Source of the DNA: a bacterium
GTDB taxonomy: Bacteria > Planctomycetota > Planctomycetia > Planctomycetales > Planctomycetaceae
Direction: 5' to 3'
Assembly (NCBI GenBank): GCA_016124895.1
Contig: WGMU01000015.1
Span: 1 to 64,000, forward strand
Length of the DNA stretch: 64,000 bases
Shown here: one piece after another, positions 26,418 through 35,709 of the stretch
Position numbering within the stretch: the stretch's first letter is position 1
Layout: the number at the start of each line of letters is the position of its first letter
The notes under the pieces: generated by a model
Told to the model about the DNA's origin: nothing
The model's database searches: none
Seen by the model: the letters and a program-made list of their open reading frames with translations, nothing else
Made by a program: the position numbers and the translations under genes

Positions 26418-29390
26418 CTACGACCGCGTGATCGTTTCGTGCAGGTTGAGGACGATGCGGGCGACCGACGTCCAGGCAGCATGCTCGGCTGGGTTGAGAT
26501 CGTCGGGAGTCGGAGCTTCTCCGACGTGGATTACCTTTTCGGCATCGGGTTCGTCGCCGCGGTACTCGGTCAGATGCTTCTGCAGAACGCTCTCGATGAC
26601 CGCGACCTCGTCCGGTGTCGGCTTGCGCGACAGTGCTGAGCGGAACGCCCATTCGATGCGGCTTTCGGACGACGCCCCGCCTTCGCGCAGGATTCGCGCG
26701 GCGAAGGCTCGAGCGGCTTCGACATAAGTCGGATCGTTCAGCAGTACCAGTGCCTGCTGAGGGATGTTGGAGCGAGGCCGTTCGACCGTGCATTCCTCGC
26801 GGCTGGGCGCGTCGAAGGCGACCATCGACGGGTGCAGGAACATCCGCTGCCACCACGTGTAAAGTCCGCGCCGGTAGAGAGCGTCGCCCTTGTCTCCCGG
26901 CCACTTGCGGACCGGGAAGTTCATGTGTCGCCAGTAGCCCGCCGGCTGATACGGATAAACGCTGCGACCACCAACGGTGTCAACCAGCAGTCCGCTCACT
27001 GCCAGCGCGTTGTCACGAACGAGTTCCGCGTCGAGACGGAACCGCGACTGCCGCGCGTAGAGTTTGTTGTACGGATCGCGCTGCTTCAGTTCGTCGGACG
27101 CGACTGACGACTGCCGGTACGTCGCCGACATGACCAGCAGTCGGACCATGTGTTTGATGTTCCAGCCGCTGTCCATGAACTCGCACGCCAGCCAGTCGAG
27201 CAGTTTCGGATGCGTCGGCAGCGTGCCCTGGCGGCCAAGATCGTCGAGCGGCGTTGCGAGACCCTGGCCGAAGTACAGCTTCCACAGACGATTGACGAAG
27301 GTCCGCGCCGTCAGCGGGTTGTCGCGCTGCACGATCCAGGTTGCCAGGTCGAGCCGGTTTGCTCGTCGATCAGCGGTCTCCACCGTCCCGAGAAACCCGG
27401 GAATCGCCGGCTGCACGACGTCGCCGGAATCATCGAGCCAGTTGCCTCGCGGCAGGACGCGAATGTCTCGCGGGGCTGTGGTTTTCGTCATCAGCGTACG
27501 CGGCAGCGCATCCATCGTCTGCTGACGCTGCTGTTCCAGCATCGCGATTTCGTCGCGCACGGGCTGCAGAGCCGGAGCGATCGAGCGGTAATGCGCTGCC
27601 AGTTTGCTGGCCTGATCATTATTCCGGTCGGCACGCGGCACGCGCAGGATCGTGACGATCTCGGGCGGGATGCCGACCGACTCGGCGTTGAAGTAGAAGC
27701 CGTACCCGCCGGTTCCATTCGTTACCTTCAGCAGAAGCTGGTTCTCGCCAGCCTTGAGCGATGCTTCAACGGAATCCTGATCGGCGGCGACGGCGCGCTG
27801 AATCCGGTTCTCGTGAATCTTCTCGCCGTTCAGCCAGACGATCAGGCTGTCATCACTGCCGAGCGACAGTTTGAGTTTCGTCGGTGTCGCGACTTTCACC
27901 GTCCGGAACAGGTACGTCGCCGAGTTGTCGCCACTGAGGTTGTGAACCTGACCATCGACAAACTGTGGCGCTTCCTTCCAGGTCTGCCCGGCGATTCGCT
28001 TCTTCAGGTCGACACCATTCTCCGGCCCGAACGCCTTGTCGTGAGCCTCGTCAAAGCTGCCGGTCTTGAACGGTCCGATCATCTGCCACGGACTGAATTC
28101 GGCCGCGGTGTCGAGCTTCGTTGCGACCTCGGCTTCCCAGGCATGCTGAGCGGCCGTCAGTGCGTCGGTCTGAGTCTGAGCCGTTGTGCGAAGTTCGCCG
28201 AGCCGGCCGTCGATCTGGCCGAGCTTCGCCTGAGACGCGTCGTCAATCACCGGATATGTCGCCGGGTTGCCGACGGCTCGTTCCTGCAGGTCGGCGAAAA
28301 ACGCTCCGAAGCTGTAGAAGTCCCGCATCGTGAACGGGTCGTACTTGTGGTTGTGACACTCGCAGCAGCCCATCGTCGAACCGAGGAAGATCTGCGACGT
28401 GTTCCGCACTCGGTCAGCCATGTATTTCGCCAGGTACTCCTTCGCCTGAGCCCCGCCTTCGCTGGTCGTCTGCAGCAGCATGTTGAAGCCGGACGCAACC
28501 TGCTGTTCCATGGTTGTCTCGGGCAGCAGATCGCCGGCGAGTTGCTCGACGACAAACTGGTCGTACGGCTTGTTCTCGTTGAACGACTCGATCACGTAGT
28601 CGCGATACGGCGCGACCTGCCGCGGTTCGTCGGAGTGATACCCGTTGCTGTCCGCGTACCGCACGACGTCGAGCCAGTAAATCGCCAGCCGCTCGCCGAA
28701 GTGTTTCGAGCTGAGCAGCCTGTCGACGAGTTTTGCGTACTTCTGCGGGTCGTTGCTCACGACGTACGCATCGACGTCTTCGGGCTTCGGCGGCAGACCG
28801 AGCAGATCGAAATGCAGTCGCCGGACGAGCGTGATTTCGTCGGCTTCGGGTGACGGCTTCAGGCCCTCCTGCTGCAGTCGAGCCTGAATGAATCGGTCGA
28901 TCTCGTTGACGACTCGGCTGCCGGCCGGGACTTCCGGCGGCTCAAACTTCTGCGGCGGGACGTAGGCCCAGTGCTTCGCCCATTTTGCTCCCTGCGCGAC
29001 CCACTGCTGCAGAAGCTGCTTCTCCTTTGCGGTGAGCTGCTTCTTGACATCCTGTGGCGGCATCTGATCGTCGCCGGTCGACAGGATTCGCTGGACGAGC
29101 GAACTCTTTTCCGGCTGACCGCGCACGATGGTCGGCTCGTCGCGCTTCGCGAACACACTGACTTCGTCATCAAGTCGCAGGTCCGCTTCACGTGTGGCCG
29201 CGTCCGGACCGTGACAGGCGAAGCACTTATCCGACAGAATCGGCTCGATGTCGCGGCTGAAGTCGACATCGTCCGCCGCCAGGGTTGCACTCGCTGGAAG
29301 CCCGACAAGACACGCCGCGACGAACAGATAACGCCGCAGCCGGATTGAGGTCACCTGAGGGCCGACAATCGGATGCATCTGGTCACTCAC
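26418..29390 (-). CDS. PSCyt1 / DUF1549 / DUF1553 protein
   Basis: A 990-residue exported protein, possibly starting at the internal ATG that encodes MHPIVG. A signal peptide ends near residue 39. CFACHG (C56, C59, H60) is a haem c site in a 'planctomycete cytochrome c' domain; DUF1549 follows (about 150-370, with QVASGFNML and CCECHNHKYDPF), then a lectin-like middle (about 420-560) and DUF1553 (about 680-950, with NRLWKLYFGQGLATPLDD and QQALVLLNDPTYVEAAR). The function is unknown but presumed in periplasmic degradation of complex sugars. It heads a minus-strand operon with GH16. Confidence 0.9.
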   Translation of the reverse strand: MSDQMHPIVGPQVTSIRLRRYLFVAACLVGLPASATLAADDVDFSRDIEPILSDKCFACHGPDAATREADLRLDDEVSVFAKRDEPTIVRGQPEKSSLVQRILSTGDDQMPPQDVKKQLTAKEKQLLQQWVAQGAKWAKHWAYVPPQKFEPPEVPAGSRVVNEIDRFIQARLQQEGLKPSPEADEITLVRRLHFDLLGLPPKPEDVDAYVVSNDPQKYAKLVDRLLSSKHFGERLAIYWLDVVRYADSNGYHSDEPRQVAPYRDYVIESFNENKPYDQFVVEQLAGDLLPETTMEQQVASGFNMLLQTTSEGGAQAKEYLAKYMADRVRNTSQIFLGSTMGCCECHNHKYDPFTMRDFYSFGAFFADLQERAVGNPATYPVIDDASQAKLGQIDGRLGELRTTAQTQTDALTAAQHAWEAEVATKLDTAAEFSPWQMIGPFKTGSFDEAHDKAFGPENGVDLKKRIAGQTWKEAPQFVDGQVHNLSGDNSATYLFRTVKVATPTKLKLSLGSDDSLIVWLNGEKIHENRIQRAVAADQDSVEASLKAGENQLLLKVTNGTGGYGFYFNAESVGIPPEIVTILRVPRADRNNDQASKLAAHYRSIAPALQPVRDEIAMLEQQRQQTMDALPRTLMTKTTAPRDIRVLPRGNWLDDSGDVVQPAIPGFLGTVETADRRANRLDLATWIVQRDNPLTARTFVNRLWKLYFGQGLATPLDDLGRQGTLPTHPKLLDWLACEFMDSGWNIKHMVRLLVMSATYRQSSVASDELKQRDPYNKLYARQSRFRLDAELVRDNALAVSGLLVDTVGGRSVYPYQPAGYWRHMNFPVRKWPGDKGDALYRRGLYTWWQRMFLHPSMVAFDAPSREECTVERPRSNIPQQALVLLNDPTYVEAARAFAARILREGGASSESRIEWAFRSALSRKPTPDEVAVIESVLQKHLTEYRGDEPDAEKVIHVGEAPTPDDLNPAEHAAWTSVARIVLNLHETITRS

Positions 29391-29655
29391 GAGAAATCTC
29401 CTGTCGCGTCGGAGCGCGACGTTTTTACGGCAAAGGATTCCGCAGCCAGAACCTTTCAGTCTTGCGATTCACCAGAGGCTTCGGCAACCGAGGACAGCGA
29501 TTGCGCGTCGGGCAGAAGTTCCCGCGCACGCCGCAACGAATACGGCGAAGCCGTTAGACCCGTTAGCCAACGGTCAGCACAGCAGCGCAGCGCCACCCCT
29601 GGAACTCTCCGTCCGGCATCCCTGATTCCCACTCACGTCGTCCGGAGGACGCGGA

Positions 29656-30888
29656 CTACTGACCCGCTCCACTGCGGACCCATTGCTCGTCGAACCGCGC
29701 GACGGTCAGCAGGCCGGTGCGGTAAATGCTCTCGCCGTCGGTGCTGCCGCGTTCGTAGAAGCAGAGAATCGTTCCGTCGGGCAGCGCGGCCAGATCGCTG
29801 TAGCCGCTGAAGCCGGGTTCCAGAGTGCGGCTGACGGACCAGGTTCTGCCTTCGTCATCGCTCAGTTTGATCGAGACGTTGACGCGGTCCCGACTGCGAC
29901 CTTCAGCTTCCTTACCGTCGCGGCGAGCCAGGTTGTGCGGGTTCGAGAACGCCAGCAGTCCCGGCTTGCCATCACGCGGTTCCCGTACGCGGACTAGGCC
30001 GGCCATGCAGATCGGTTCGAGCAGTGCCTCGTCGAACTTCGGCGTCGACCAGTGGGTCGCTCCGTCTGGACTGAGCGTGATCAGTCGCCGATGCCGTTTC
30101 GATTCGCTGCGTGAGTTCAGCATGACTCGACCGTCCGCAAGCTGGACGATGACTGTTTCGTTTGGATAAACCCACTCGTCGGTGTCCGGCACGGCGATGT
30201 CGCCGCGGTGCCAGGTGGCTCCGTGATCGTCGCTGTAAATCGTCGCGGTCACCGACGGCCGGAGAGCGTGGCCTCCGGTGCCCAGCGACAGCCAGACGGG
30301 GACAACCAGCCGCCCTTTCTTCGCACCATGAGTCAGTTGAATGCCATGCGCCGGACCGGTGGCCAGCACCTTCCAGTCGTACTCCGGCCGGAACGCCTCG
30401 AACGTCTTTGTGATCTCGACGGGTTCGCTCCACGAGACACCGTCGTCGTCGCTGCGTATGTAGAAGCAGCGCATGTATTCCAGGCAGTACAGGAAGTGAA
30501 TCGTTCCGGTTTCGTGGTCAACGATGGCGACGGGATTGTTGACGGTGTTCTCGCCCGGTTTGTCGAGGTTCTGCGCCGCGGCCACCGGGTTGAGCGGCAG
30601 GTCACCTTCCAGATGCACAATCTGCTGACGTGGCTGCCAGGTACGCCCGCCGTCCGTGCTGCGCCGCATGAGCACATCGATCGGTCCCCAGTCGCCGCGG
30701 TCACTTTTCCGAGCCTCGCAGTAAGCCAGCACCGTCCCGCGCGTCGTGACGACGATCCCCGGAATCCGATACAGCTTGTAGCCGCCCTCGTTGGCCACAA
30801 AGAGGTCCGTCTTCACCGGCTCCGCGGCAACCAGCACCGTGGACAGCGGCAGCAGCAGAGAAAGAACAACGCAGCGCACAGCAGACAT
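29656..30888 (-). CDS. Exo-alpha-sialidase-like protein (BNR repeats)
   Basis: A 410-residue secreted protein with a signal peptide ending near VAA. YRIPGIVV is the RIP-type motif of sialidases, and four Asp boxes are visible: STDGGRTW, SDDDGVSW, SDDHGATW and SDDEGRTW. These form a six-bladed propeller of the GH33 type that removes terminal sialic acids. Some planctomycete members lack proven sialidase activity. It stands alone, with a double-hairpin palindrome upstream. Confidence 0.8.
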   Translation of the reverse strand: MSAVRCVVLSLLLPLSTVLVAAEPVKTDLFVANEGGYKLYRIPGIVVTTRGTVLAYCEARKSDRGDWGPIDVLMRRSTDGGRTWQPRQQIVHLEGDLPLNPVAAAQNLDKPGENTVNNPVAIVDHETGTIHFLYCLEYMRCFYIRSDDDGVSWSEPVEITKTFEAFRPEYDWKVLATGPAHGIQLTHGAKKGRLVVPVWLSLGTGGHALRPSVTATIYSDDHGATWHRGDIAVPDTDEWVYPNETVIVQLADGRVMLNSRSESKRHRRLITLSPDGATHWSTPKFDEALLEPICMAGLVRVREPRDGKPGLLAFSNPHNLARRDGKEAEGRSRDRVNVSIKLSDDEGRTWSVSRTLEPGFSGYSDLAALPDGTILCFYERGSTDGESIYRTGLLTVARFDEQWVRSGAGQ

Positions 30889-30987
30889 GGCCAGACCTGT
30901 TGTCAGAGATACGAGACTTGTTCGGCATCGAAATACCGTGCCGCACTTTACCGATCTGAGGCCCGCCAGCCACCCGAGCCATCAGAC

Positions 30988-31051
30988 AAGTAGGGCCGGT
31001 TCCTACCGGCCGATTCCCGGAGACGCTGGCCGGTGGGAACCGGCCTTACCT
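30988..31051. repeat. Inverted repeat, 24-nt arms, 16-nt loop
   Basis: Arms at 30988-31011 and 31028-31051 pair at 21 of 24 positions, and each arm is itself palindromic around GGCCGGT and ACCGGCC. It lies between the Wza-like gene stop and the sialidase start on the same strand, without a following T-tract. Confidence 0.8.
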
Positions 31052-31079
31052 GGGCTGGCCTGCTCGTGCGGGCCGAGCG

Positions 31080-32675
31080 TCAGTTGCGGCGGACCTGGGC
31101 GGCGGCGACTCCGAAGAGGGCGCTTTCCAGGAAGTGGCGCTCAATAAAGGCGCCGACGGCTTCCAGCTTTGTGTACTGCAGCAGAATGTAGTCGCCCGGC
31201 AGAATGTTGATTCGCTCGGACGGGTAGCGACGGGCGCGGTAGATGTCGACCAGGATCGGGACCTGCGTATTGTTCGGCAGACGACGCAGCACGATCGCCT
31301 GGCTCGGACTGATCGTGACGTCGTTGTTAAGCGCCGAGCGGCCGGACGTCTGCTGCGACATGCGGGCCTGTTCGGAGATCGCAATCGCTTCGAGAATGTC
31401 GATATCGCGGTCTCGCGGCAGAGTGTATTCACCGCCGCCCAGCAGGCCACCGGTGTAGAACGTTTCGTTGTCGCGCGAGGCGATATAGACGATGTCGCCG
31501 TCATTCAGTGTGACATCGTGCTCGGCGATCTGCGGAGCTTCGCCGAACGGTAGACGCAGCGGGATCCGGATCACATTGGAGCCATCGTTGTACGCTCCGG
31601 CCACGATGCCGGCGACATCGTTCCAGATCGGCGGCGGCTGCCAGCCCGGCGGGGGCTGAACCATCGATTGCAGCGCTGGCCCCGGGTGCTGATACGGCCC
31701 CGGTTGCTGATACGGCTGCGGTGGCAGGTATGGCTGTGGTTGAGCGACGTTCGGTAATGGTTGCCAGCCGGGTAGCGCTCCCGTTTGAGGCGGCAGGGTT
31801 TGCGGAGAGACCGGTCCCGCTCCGTAACGGAAATCCGGGGCAAGACCGGGATTCGGCGCGTAGCCGGGATCGGGGCTCTGTCCCCGGATCATCGGGCCTC
31901 CGACCGGAGCGACCTGCACCTTACGGCCGCGAATCACGTACACAACGTTCCGTGCATCGAGTCCCGGCAGGCCTCCGGAGAGGACCAGCGCGTTCATCAC
32001 GTCGTTCTTGTAGATGGGCAGCGTGACAACGTGGCCGGTGCCTCGTTTCGCACTGCCCAGCGTGCCGCGGGCAATCGCCACTGCACTGAGCGCGTCTGAC
32101 TGCGACTCCTGACGAACAACCAGAATGCGATGCGTCCGCGGCCGGTGCAGCGTGACGAGGATTCGTTCCTGGCCGGGCGGCAGCAGTCGGCGCTGGATCG
32201 TGTAGGCCGAAACGAGTTCCTGTTGAAGCTGCGGAATTGTTTTGCCGCGCGCCATGATCGGTGGAATCAGCGGCAGCGAGAGCGAGCCGTCGTCCTGTAC
32301 CATGACCGGGTAGCCAAGCGTCGGCGGTCGTGAGTCATCCAGAGCCTGATTGATCGGCGGCTGCTCGCGGCGGCCGAGTACGTTTTCGATATACACAGCC
32401 AGGACGTCGCCCGAATCGACAATGTGCTGAGCGGGTTCGGTCCGTCGCAGCAGCGACAGGTCGATCATCTCGGCGTCTTCGCGACTGCGACCACGAAGAT
32501 CGTCCGGCAGGTACCGGGCCGGCACTCCGTCCATGGGCCGCAGCGCAGCGCAGCCAGCCAGCGTCGAGAGCAACAGCCCGACCAACAGCGAGGGAACTCC
32601 GCGCGCGTTCCTCGGCACCGAGCATTGATCGGCTCGGGCAAACGACGCTGGCGGTGCTGGCTGATGGCGGATCAC
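31080..32675 (-). CDS. Wza-like polysaccharide export lipoprotein
   Basis: A 531-residue protein with lipobox LAGC (Cys at 42); a GTG a few residues upstream of the hydrophobic core is an alternative start. HIVDSGDVLAVYIENVLG begins the polysaccharide export domain, and DDGSLSLPLIPPI and SLBB-like blocks follow (VVTLPIYKNDVMNALVLSGG, and LNDGDIVYIASRD later). A Pro/Gln-rich linker of about 90 residues (QPYLPPQPYQQPG) separates two SLBB-type parts, which is unusual. It presumably forms an outer-membrane polysaccharide channel. No tyrosine kinase or Wzx/Wzy gene adjoins. Confidence 0.8.
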   Translation of the reverse strand: MIRHQPAPPASFARADQCSVPRNARGVPSLLVGLLLSTLAGCAALRPMDGVPARYLPDDLRGRSREDAEMIDLSLLRRTEPAQHIVDSGDVLAVYIENVLGRREQPPINQALDDSRPPTLGYPVMVQDDGSLSLPLIPPIMARGKTIPQLQQELVSAYTIQRRLLPPGQERILVTLHRPRTHRILVVRQESQSDALSAVAIARGTLGSAKRGTGHVVTLPIYKNDVMNALVLSGGLPGLDARNVVYVIRGRKVQVAPVGGPMIRGQSPDPGYAPNPGLAPDFRYGAGPVSPQTLPPQTGALPGWQPLPNVAQPQPYLPPQPYQQPGPYQHPGPALQSMVQPPPGWQPPPIWNDVAGIVAGAYNDGSNVIRIPLRLPFGEAPQIAEHDVTLNDGDIVYIASRDNETFYTGGLLGGGEYTLPRDRDIDILEAIAISEQARMSQQTSGRSALNNDVTISPSQAIVLRRLPNNTQVPILVDIYRARRYPSERINILPGDYILLQYTKLEAVGAFIERHFLESALFGVAAAQVRRN

Positions 32676-32747
32676 AGGCAGGCTCGCTGAGAACTGTGGT
32701 GACGTGTGTGCGAGAATTCGGTTGACGTTTCAGCGACGAACGGCGCG

Positions 32748-33887
32748 TCACTGCTGAGGAATCGCTGAATGTCCCGGTCGGGGTCGCCAGACCGGCGGGT
32801 CGTTGGGCAGTCCCGGCGGTCGGGTGGGTTGCTGTCGAGTTAAGGGGTTCGGCAGTCCGCCGCCCGGTGAGGTAGCCGCTGGTGCCGCGTAGCCAGGAGC
32901 CGGTCCCATAGCGGGACTCGGCGAAGGAACGGCGATTGACGGAGCCGCCAGGTCGGGCCTGATTGCTGGAGCTGGTGGAGGGCTGCTGGCGGCCGGAGCT
33001 GCGTAGCCCGGCTGTGCGACGGCGTTCGTTCCCGAAGCTGCAGGGGCGAATGTACCGACGGCTCCAGTCGACCCGTTGCCGATGACCGAACCAGGTTGCA
33101 GTTGAGTCGGCCGAGGCGCAGGCGGAAAGGCCGGCGGCGGAGTCTGACGAATCGGGTTCTGCGGGAACGGCGGTGACATTGCTGCGGACGGATTGGGCCA
33201 CGGCATTGGTACAAGCGGCTGAGTCGGCCCAGGCTGCGGAAGCGGATGGATTGTCTGAGGCAGCAAGGGGTTGGCCGGACTCATCGGCAACGGAGTCGGC
33301 AGCGGTGGTCCGGCCGGGTTGGCCTGAACGAAATCGTTGCTCGCGCCGCCTGCAGTCCAGTCTCCGGACGACGCGATCTGGCGGAGCGAGGCGAGTTTGA
33401 TGGCTGCGTCGGCTGCTCCGGTTCGATAGCCGTCGAACCAGCAGTCGGCGGCTTTGCGTCCGCGTTCGGATCGGTAGGCCGTATTCCAGTAACGCGGTGG
33501 CGGCACGGCGGGAACCTCGCCCGACTCACCGTTGGCAACGTCGATAAACGCCTGCGTGTAGCCTCGTTTGTAATCCTGCGGAAGGTAGGTCTTCGCTTCC
33601 CACTGCCGTCGAAGCAACTCTTTCTTCGCACACTTCTTCGCGGTCATCTCGGTGGCCCAGCCGTCCAGAGCCGGCCAGTATTTCGCGAAGGTCAGGTAGC
33701 CACTGGCGACACACTCGCCGTCGTCGCAGGCGCCGGTCTGAGAAGATTTGATGGCGGTTCCGAAGAAGCATGGGAGCGGCGGAAAGAACGGCGAGCCGGT
33801 CGAGCTGCAGACACCGCCCCCGCACGGAGACTGACAGCCTCCGGCAAGAAGCGCTGCTGCGACAGCCAGCCAGCTCAGGTGACGCAT
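32748..33887 (-). CDS. Proline-rich lipoprotein of unknown function
   Basis: Start chosen at ATG 33887, which has AGAGGA upstream (379 residues). LLAGGC is a lipobox with Cys 18. Residues about 45-190 form a conserved-looking domain with WPALDGWATEMTAKKC, YLPQDYKRGYTQAFIDVA and FDGYRTGAADAA, resembling planctomycete proteins found next to Wza-like genes. The remaining half is almost only Pro, Ala, Gly and Ser and is probably a wall- or matrix-spanning tail. Its place just upstream of the export lipoprotein suggests a part in surface polysaccharide export. Confidence 0.6.
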   Translation of the reverse strand: MRHLSWLAVAAALLAGGCQSPCGGGVCSSTGSPFFPPLPCFFGTAIKSSQTGACDDGECVASGYLTFAKYWPALDGWATEMTAKKCAKKELLRRQWEAKTYLPQDYKRGYTQAFIDVANGESGEVPAVPPPRYWNTAYRSERGRKAADCWFDGYRTGAADAAIKLASLRQIASSGDWTAGGASNDFVQANPAGPPLPTPLPMSPANPLLPQTIHPLPQPGPTQPLVPMPWPNPSAAMSPPFPQNPIRQTPPPAFPPAPRPTQLQPGSVIGNGSTGAVGTFAPAASGTNAVAQPGYAAPAASSPPPAPAIRPDLAAPSIAVPSPSPAMGPAPGYAAPAATSPGGGLPNPLTRQQPTRPPGLPNDPPVWRPRPGHSAIPQQ

Positions 33888-34178
33888 GAAATCCTCTTCA
33901 GACCGATCGCCCAGGAAATTCAGAGAGCAGACGCACGAGCCCGTCTGGCGAAGTTCGCTGTCGGCAGTGACTGCTTCCAGTTGAAACGCCGGATCCACGC
34001 AGAACGCAGCCACTCGACGCCACAGGCGCGCGAGTCCACTCAGGTCAGGTATCGGCCTCGTGGGAATTCGAGATTGACGGTAATTCCGATTCTGCGGTCT
34101 GTAACGGTGGTCCGGCTCGGCAAATTGATTGCCCGGAACCTGCAGATTGCCCAGTCGGCAGAGCTGGCGTGAGTCGGC

Positions 34179-34712
34179 ATGAATTCCGGTCTACGATGTC
34201 GCGAGCTGCTCAGTCTGAGGAGAGAGTGCGTGACCCGGTTCTGGAGACGCCGAATGCTGCCGACGGCTTTGATTGCCGTCGTTCTGCTGCCGATCGCGGG
34301 GCTGGCGGTTTTGAGCCTGCTGGCACGGCAGCCGGACAATCTCGGCGTTCGCGATGGGCGGCTGGGAGATTGTCCCTCGACGCCGAACTGTGTCTCGACG
34401 TTTGCCACCAGCGAGTCACAGCGCATGGACCCGATCCCGTTCGACGGGACAGCGGACGCCACGCGGGCTCGATTGCGGAGCGTTCTCAGCCGGCTGCCGC
34501 GGACGACGATCGTCAGTGAAGCGGACAACTATCTGCATGCGGAATGCGCCACAAAACTGTTCCGCTTTGTTGACGACGTTGAGTTTCTGATCGACACGGA
34601 CGCGGGGCTCATTCACTTTCGATCGGCCTCGCGCGTCGGTCATTCCGATCTGGGCGAGAACCGCCGCCGAATGGAGCGGATCGTCAACGACTTAGGATCG
34701 GGCTGGCAATAA
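34179..34712 (+). CDS. DUF1499 domain protein
   Basis: 177 residues from ATG 34179, or 160 from GTG 34230. One membrane helix (LPTALIAVVLLPIAGLAVL) precedes the DUF1499 domain, which contains GDCPSTPNCVST, PRTTIVSEADNYLHAEC, FRFVDDVEFLID and SRVGHSDLGENRRRMERI, all family hallmarks. The function is unknown. It converges on the SafE-like gene across a nested palindrome. Confidence 0.8.
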   Translation: MNSGLRCRELLSLRRECVTRFWRRRMLPTALIAVVLLPIAGLAVLSLLARQPDNLGVRDGRLGDCPSTPNCVSTFATSESQRMDPIPFDGTADATRARLRSVLSRLPRTTIVSEADNYLHAECATKLFRFVDDVEFLIDTDAGLIHFRSASRVGHSDLGENRRRMERIVNDLGSGWQ

Positions 34713-34815
34713 CTGTCATGTTTCCCGGGGCCGCGTGCGCCAAAACGCGGGTCACGATGATGACAGGCCCGCGTTCTGGCGAACGCGCTACGACAGTAAA
34801 TACCAGGCCGGTCCT

Positions 34816-34949
34816 TAGTTGGACAGCGCCACTTGCGGTTGACGTACAAGCACGAAGCGCAAGCGAGTGGGCCAGTTACGTCGAACACACTCGCTTGCGC
34901 TTCGTGCTTGTCTCCTCACCGATTTCGCCAAAGTGGCGCTGTCCAACTA
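34816..34949. repeat. Nested perfect inverted repeats (MITE-like element)
   Basis: Outer arms of 19 bp (34816-34834 and 34931-34949) and inner arms of 24 bp (34846-34869 and 34888-34911) are both exact reverse complements, with an 18-nt central loop. The whole 134-bp unit sits between two convergent genes. It could serve as a two-way terminator, but the nested terminal repeats look like a small mobile element. Confidence 0.85.
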
Positions 34950-34986
34950 CCAGCCGGGATTTCTGCCGTGTCGCATTCGCAGGCGG

Positions 34987-35709
34987 TCAATGAGCGGGCG
35001 ACTCGTCGGCACAGAACGGGCAGGCGGGCGGTTCGGAGTCGGACGGCGACGTGAGATCGGCCAGTCCGCGGGCTCCGGTCAGAACGCCGGCTCCGACCAG
35101 GCACACCGCGGCGACGCGCAGCAGTCGCTGCCTCAGTGGCAGGCTCAGCGTCGAACCGGACAGGCCGACAACCACCATCAGCGGGATGGTTCCCAGTCCA
35201 AAAGCAGCCATCATTGCCGCTCCCAGCAACAGGCTGCCCGAGGTGAGAGCCAGCGCGAGCACTCCGTAAATGAGTCCACACGGCAGGAAGCCGGTCGCCA
35301 GTCCGGCCACGAAGACGTTTGCCAGACGTCGTGACTTCAGCAGCGAACGAAACTGCCCGACCGCCGGGCACGCCGCCAGCTTCTGCAGCCAGCGATCGGA
35401 CGACGGCAGCAGACCGGACGTTACCAGTCCCATCCCAATCAGCACGGTGGCGGCAATCAACGACAGCACCGCCTGGACGCTCGTTAATGCGCCGAGGCGT
35501 TGCTGCATCCACTGTCCGCTGAACCCGGCAACGGCTCCGAGAAACGAGTAAGTGGAGCAGCGGCCGAGACTGTAGACACTCTGTCGCAGCAGATTGACGG
35601 TCGGCCGCGACGCGTCCCAGCCGATCGCGACCGCAAACGCTCCACACATTCCAACGCAGTGTCCCGAGCCCAGCAGGCCACCCAGAAAGAGAAGCGGCAG
35701 TTCGATCAT
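34987..35709 (-). CDS. SafE/TauE-like membrane protein of the cbb3 cluster
   Basis: A 240-residue protein with six or more membrane helices. LGGLLGSGHCVGMCGAF is the conserved start of the 'sulfite exporter TauE/SafE' type linked to cbb3 oxidase loci (CcoS/CcoH neighbourhood), and FVAGLATGFLPCGLIYG is the second signature. It probably takes part in copper handling for oxidase maturation rather than sulfite export. Its start overlaps the CcoI stop by 4 bp, and it ends the operon. Confidence 0.8.
   Translation of the reverse strand: MIELPLLFLGGLLGSGHCVGMCGAFAVAIGWDASRPTVNLLRQSVYSLGRCSTYSFLGAVAGFSGQWMQQRLGALTSVQAVLSLIAATVLIGMGLVTSGLLPSSDRWLQKLAACPAVGQFRSLLKSRRLANVFVAGLATGFLPCGLIYGVLALALTSGSLLLGAAMMAAFGLGTIPLMVVVGLSGSTLSLPLRQRLLRVAAVCLVGAGVLTGARGLADLTSPSDSEPPACPFCADESPAH

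Noticed and set aside
27150-28853. 567-codon plus-strand frame
   Set aside because: Lies opposite the DUF1549/DUF1553 gene, is rich in Arg and Val, and has no domain; a GC-rich shadow.
34816-34949. CRISPR array
   Set aside because: The repeats are inverted and occur once; there are no regularly spaced direct repeats or cas genes.
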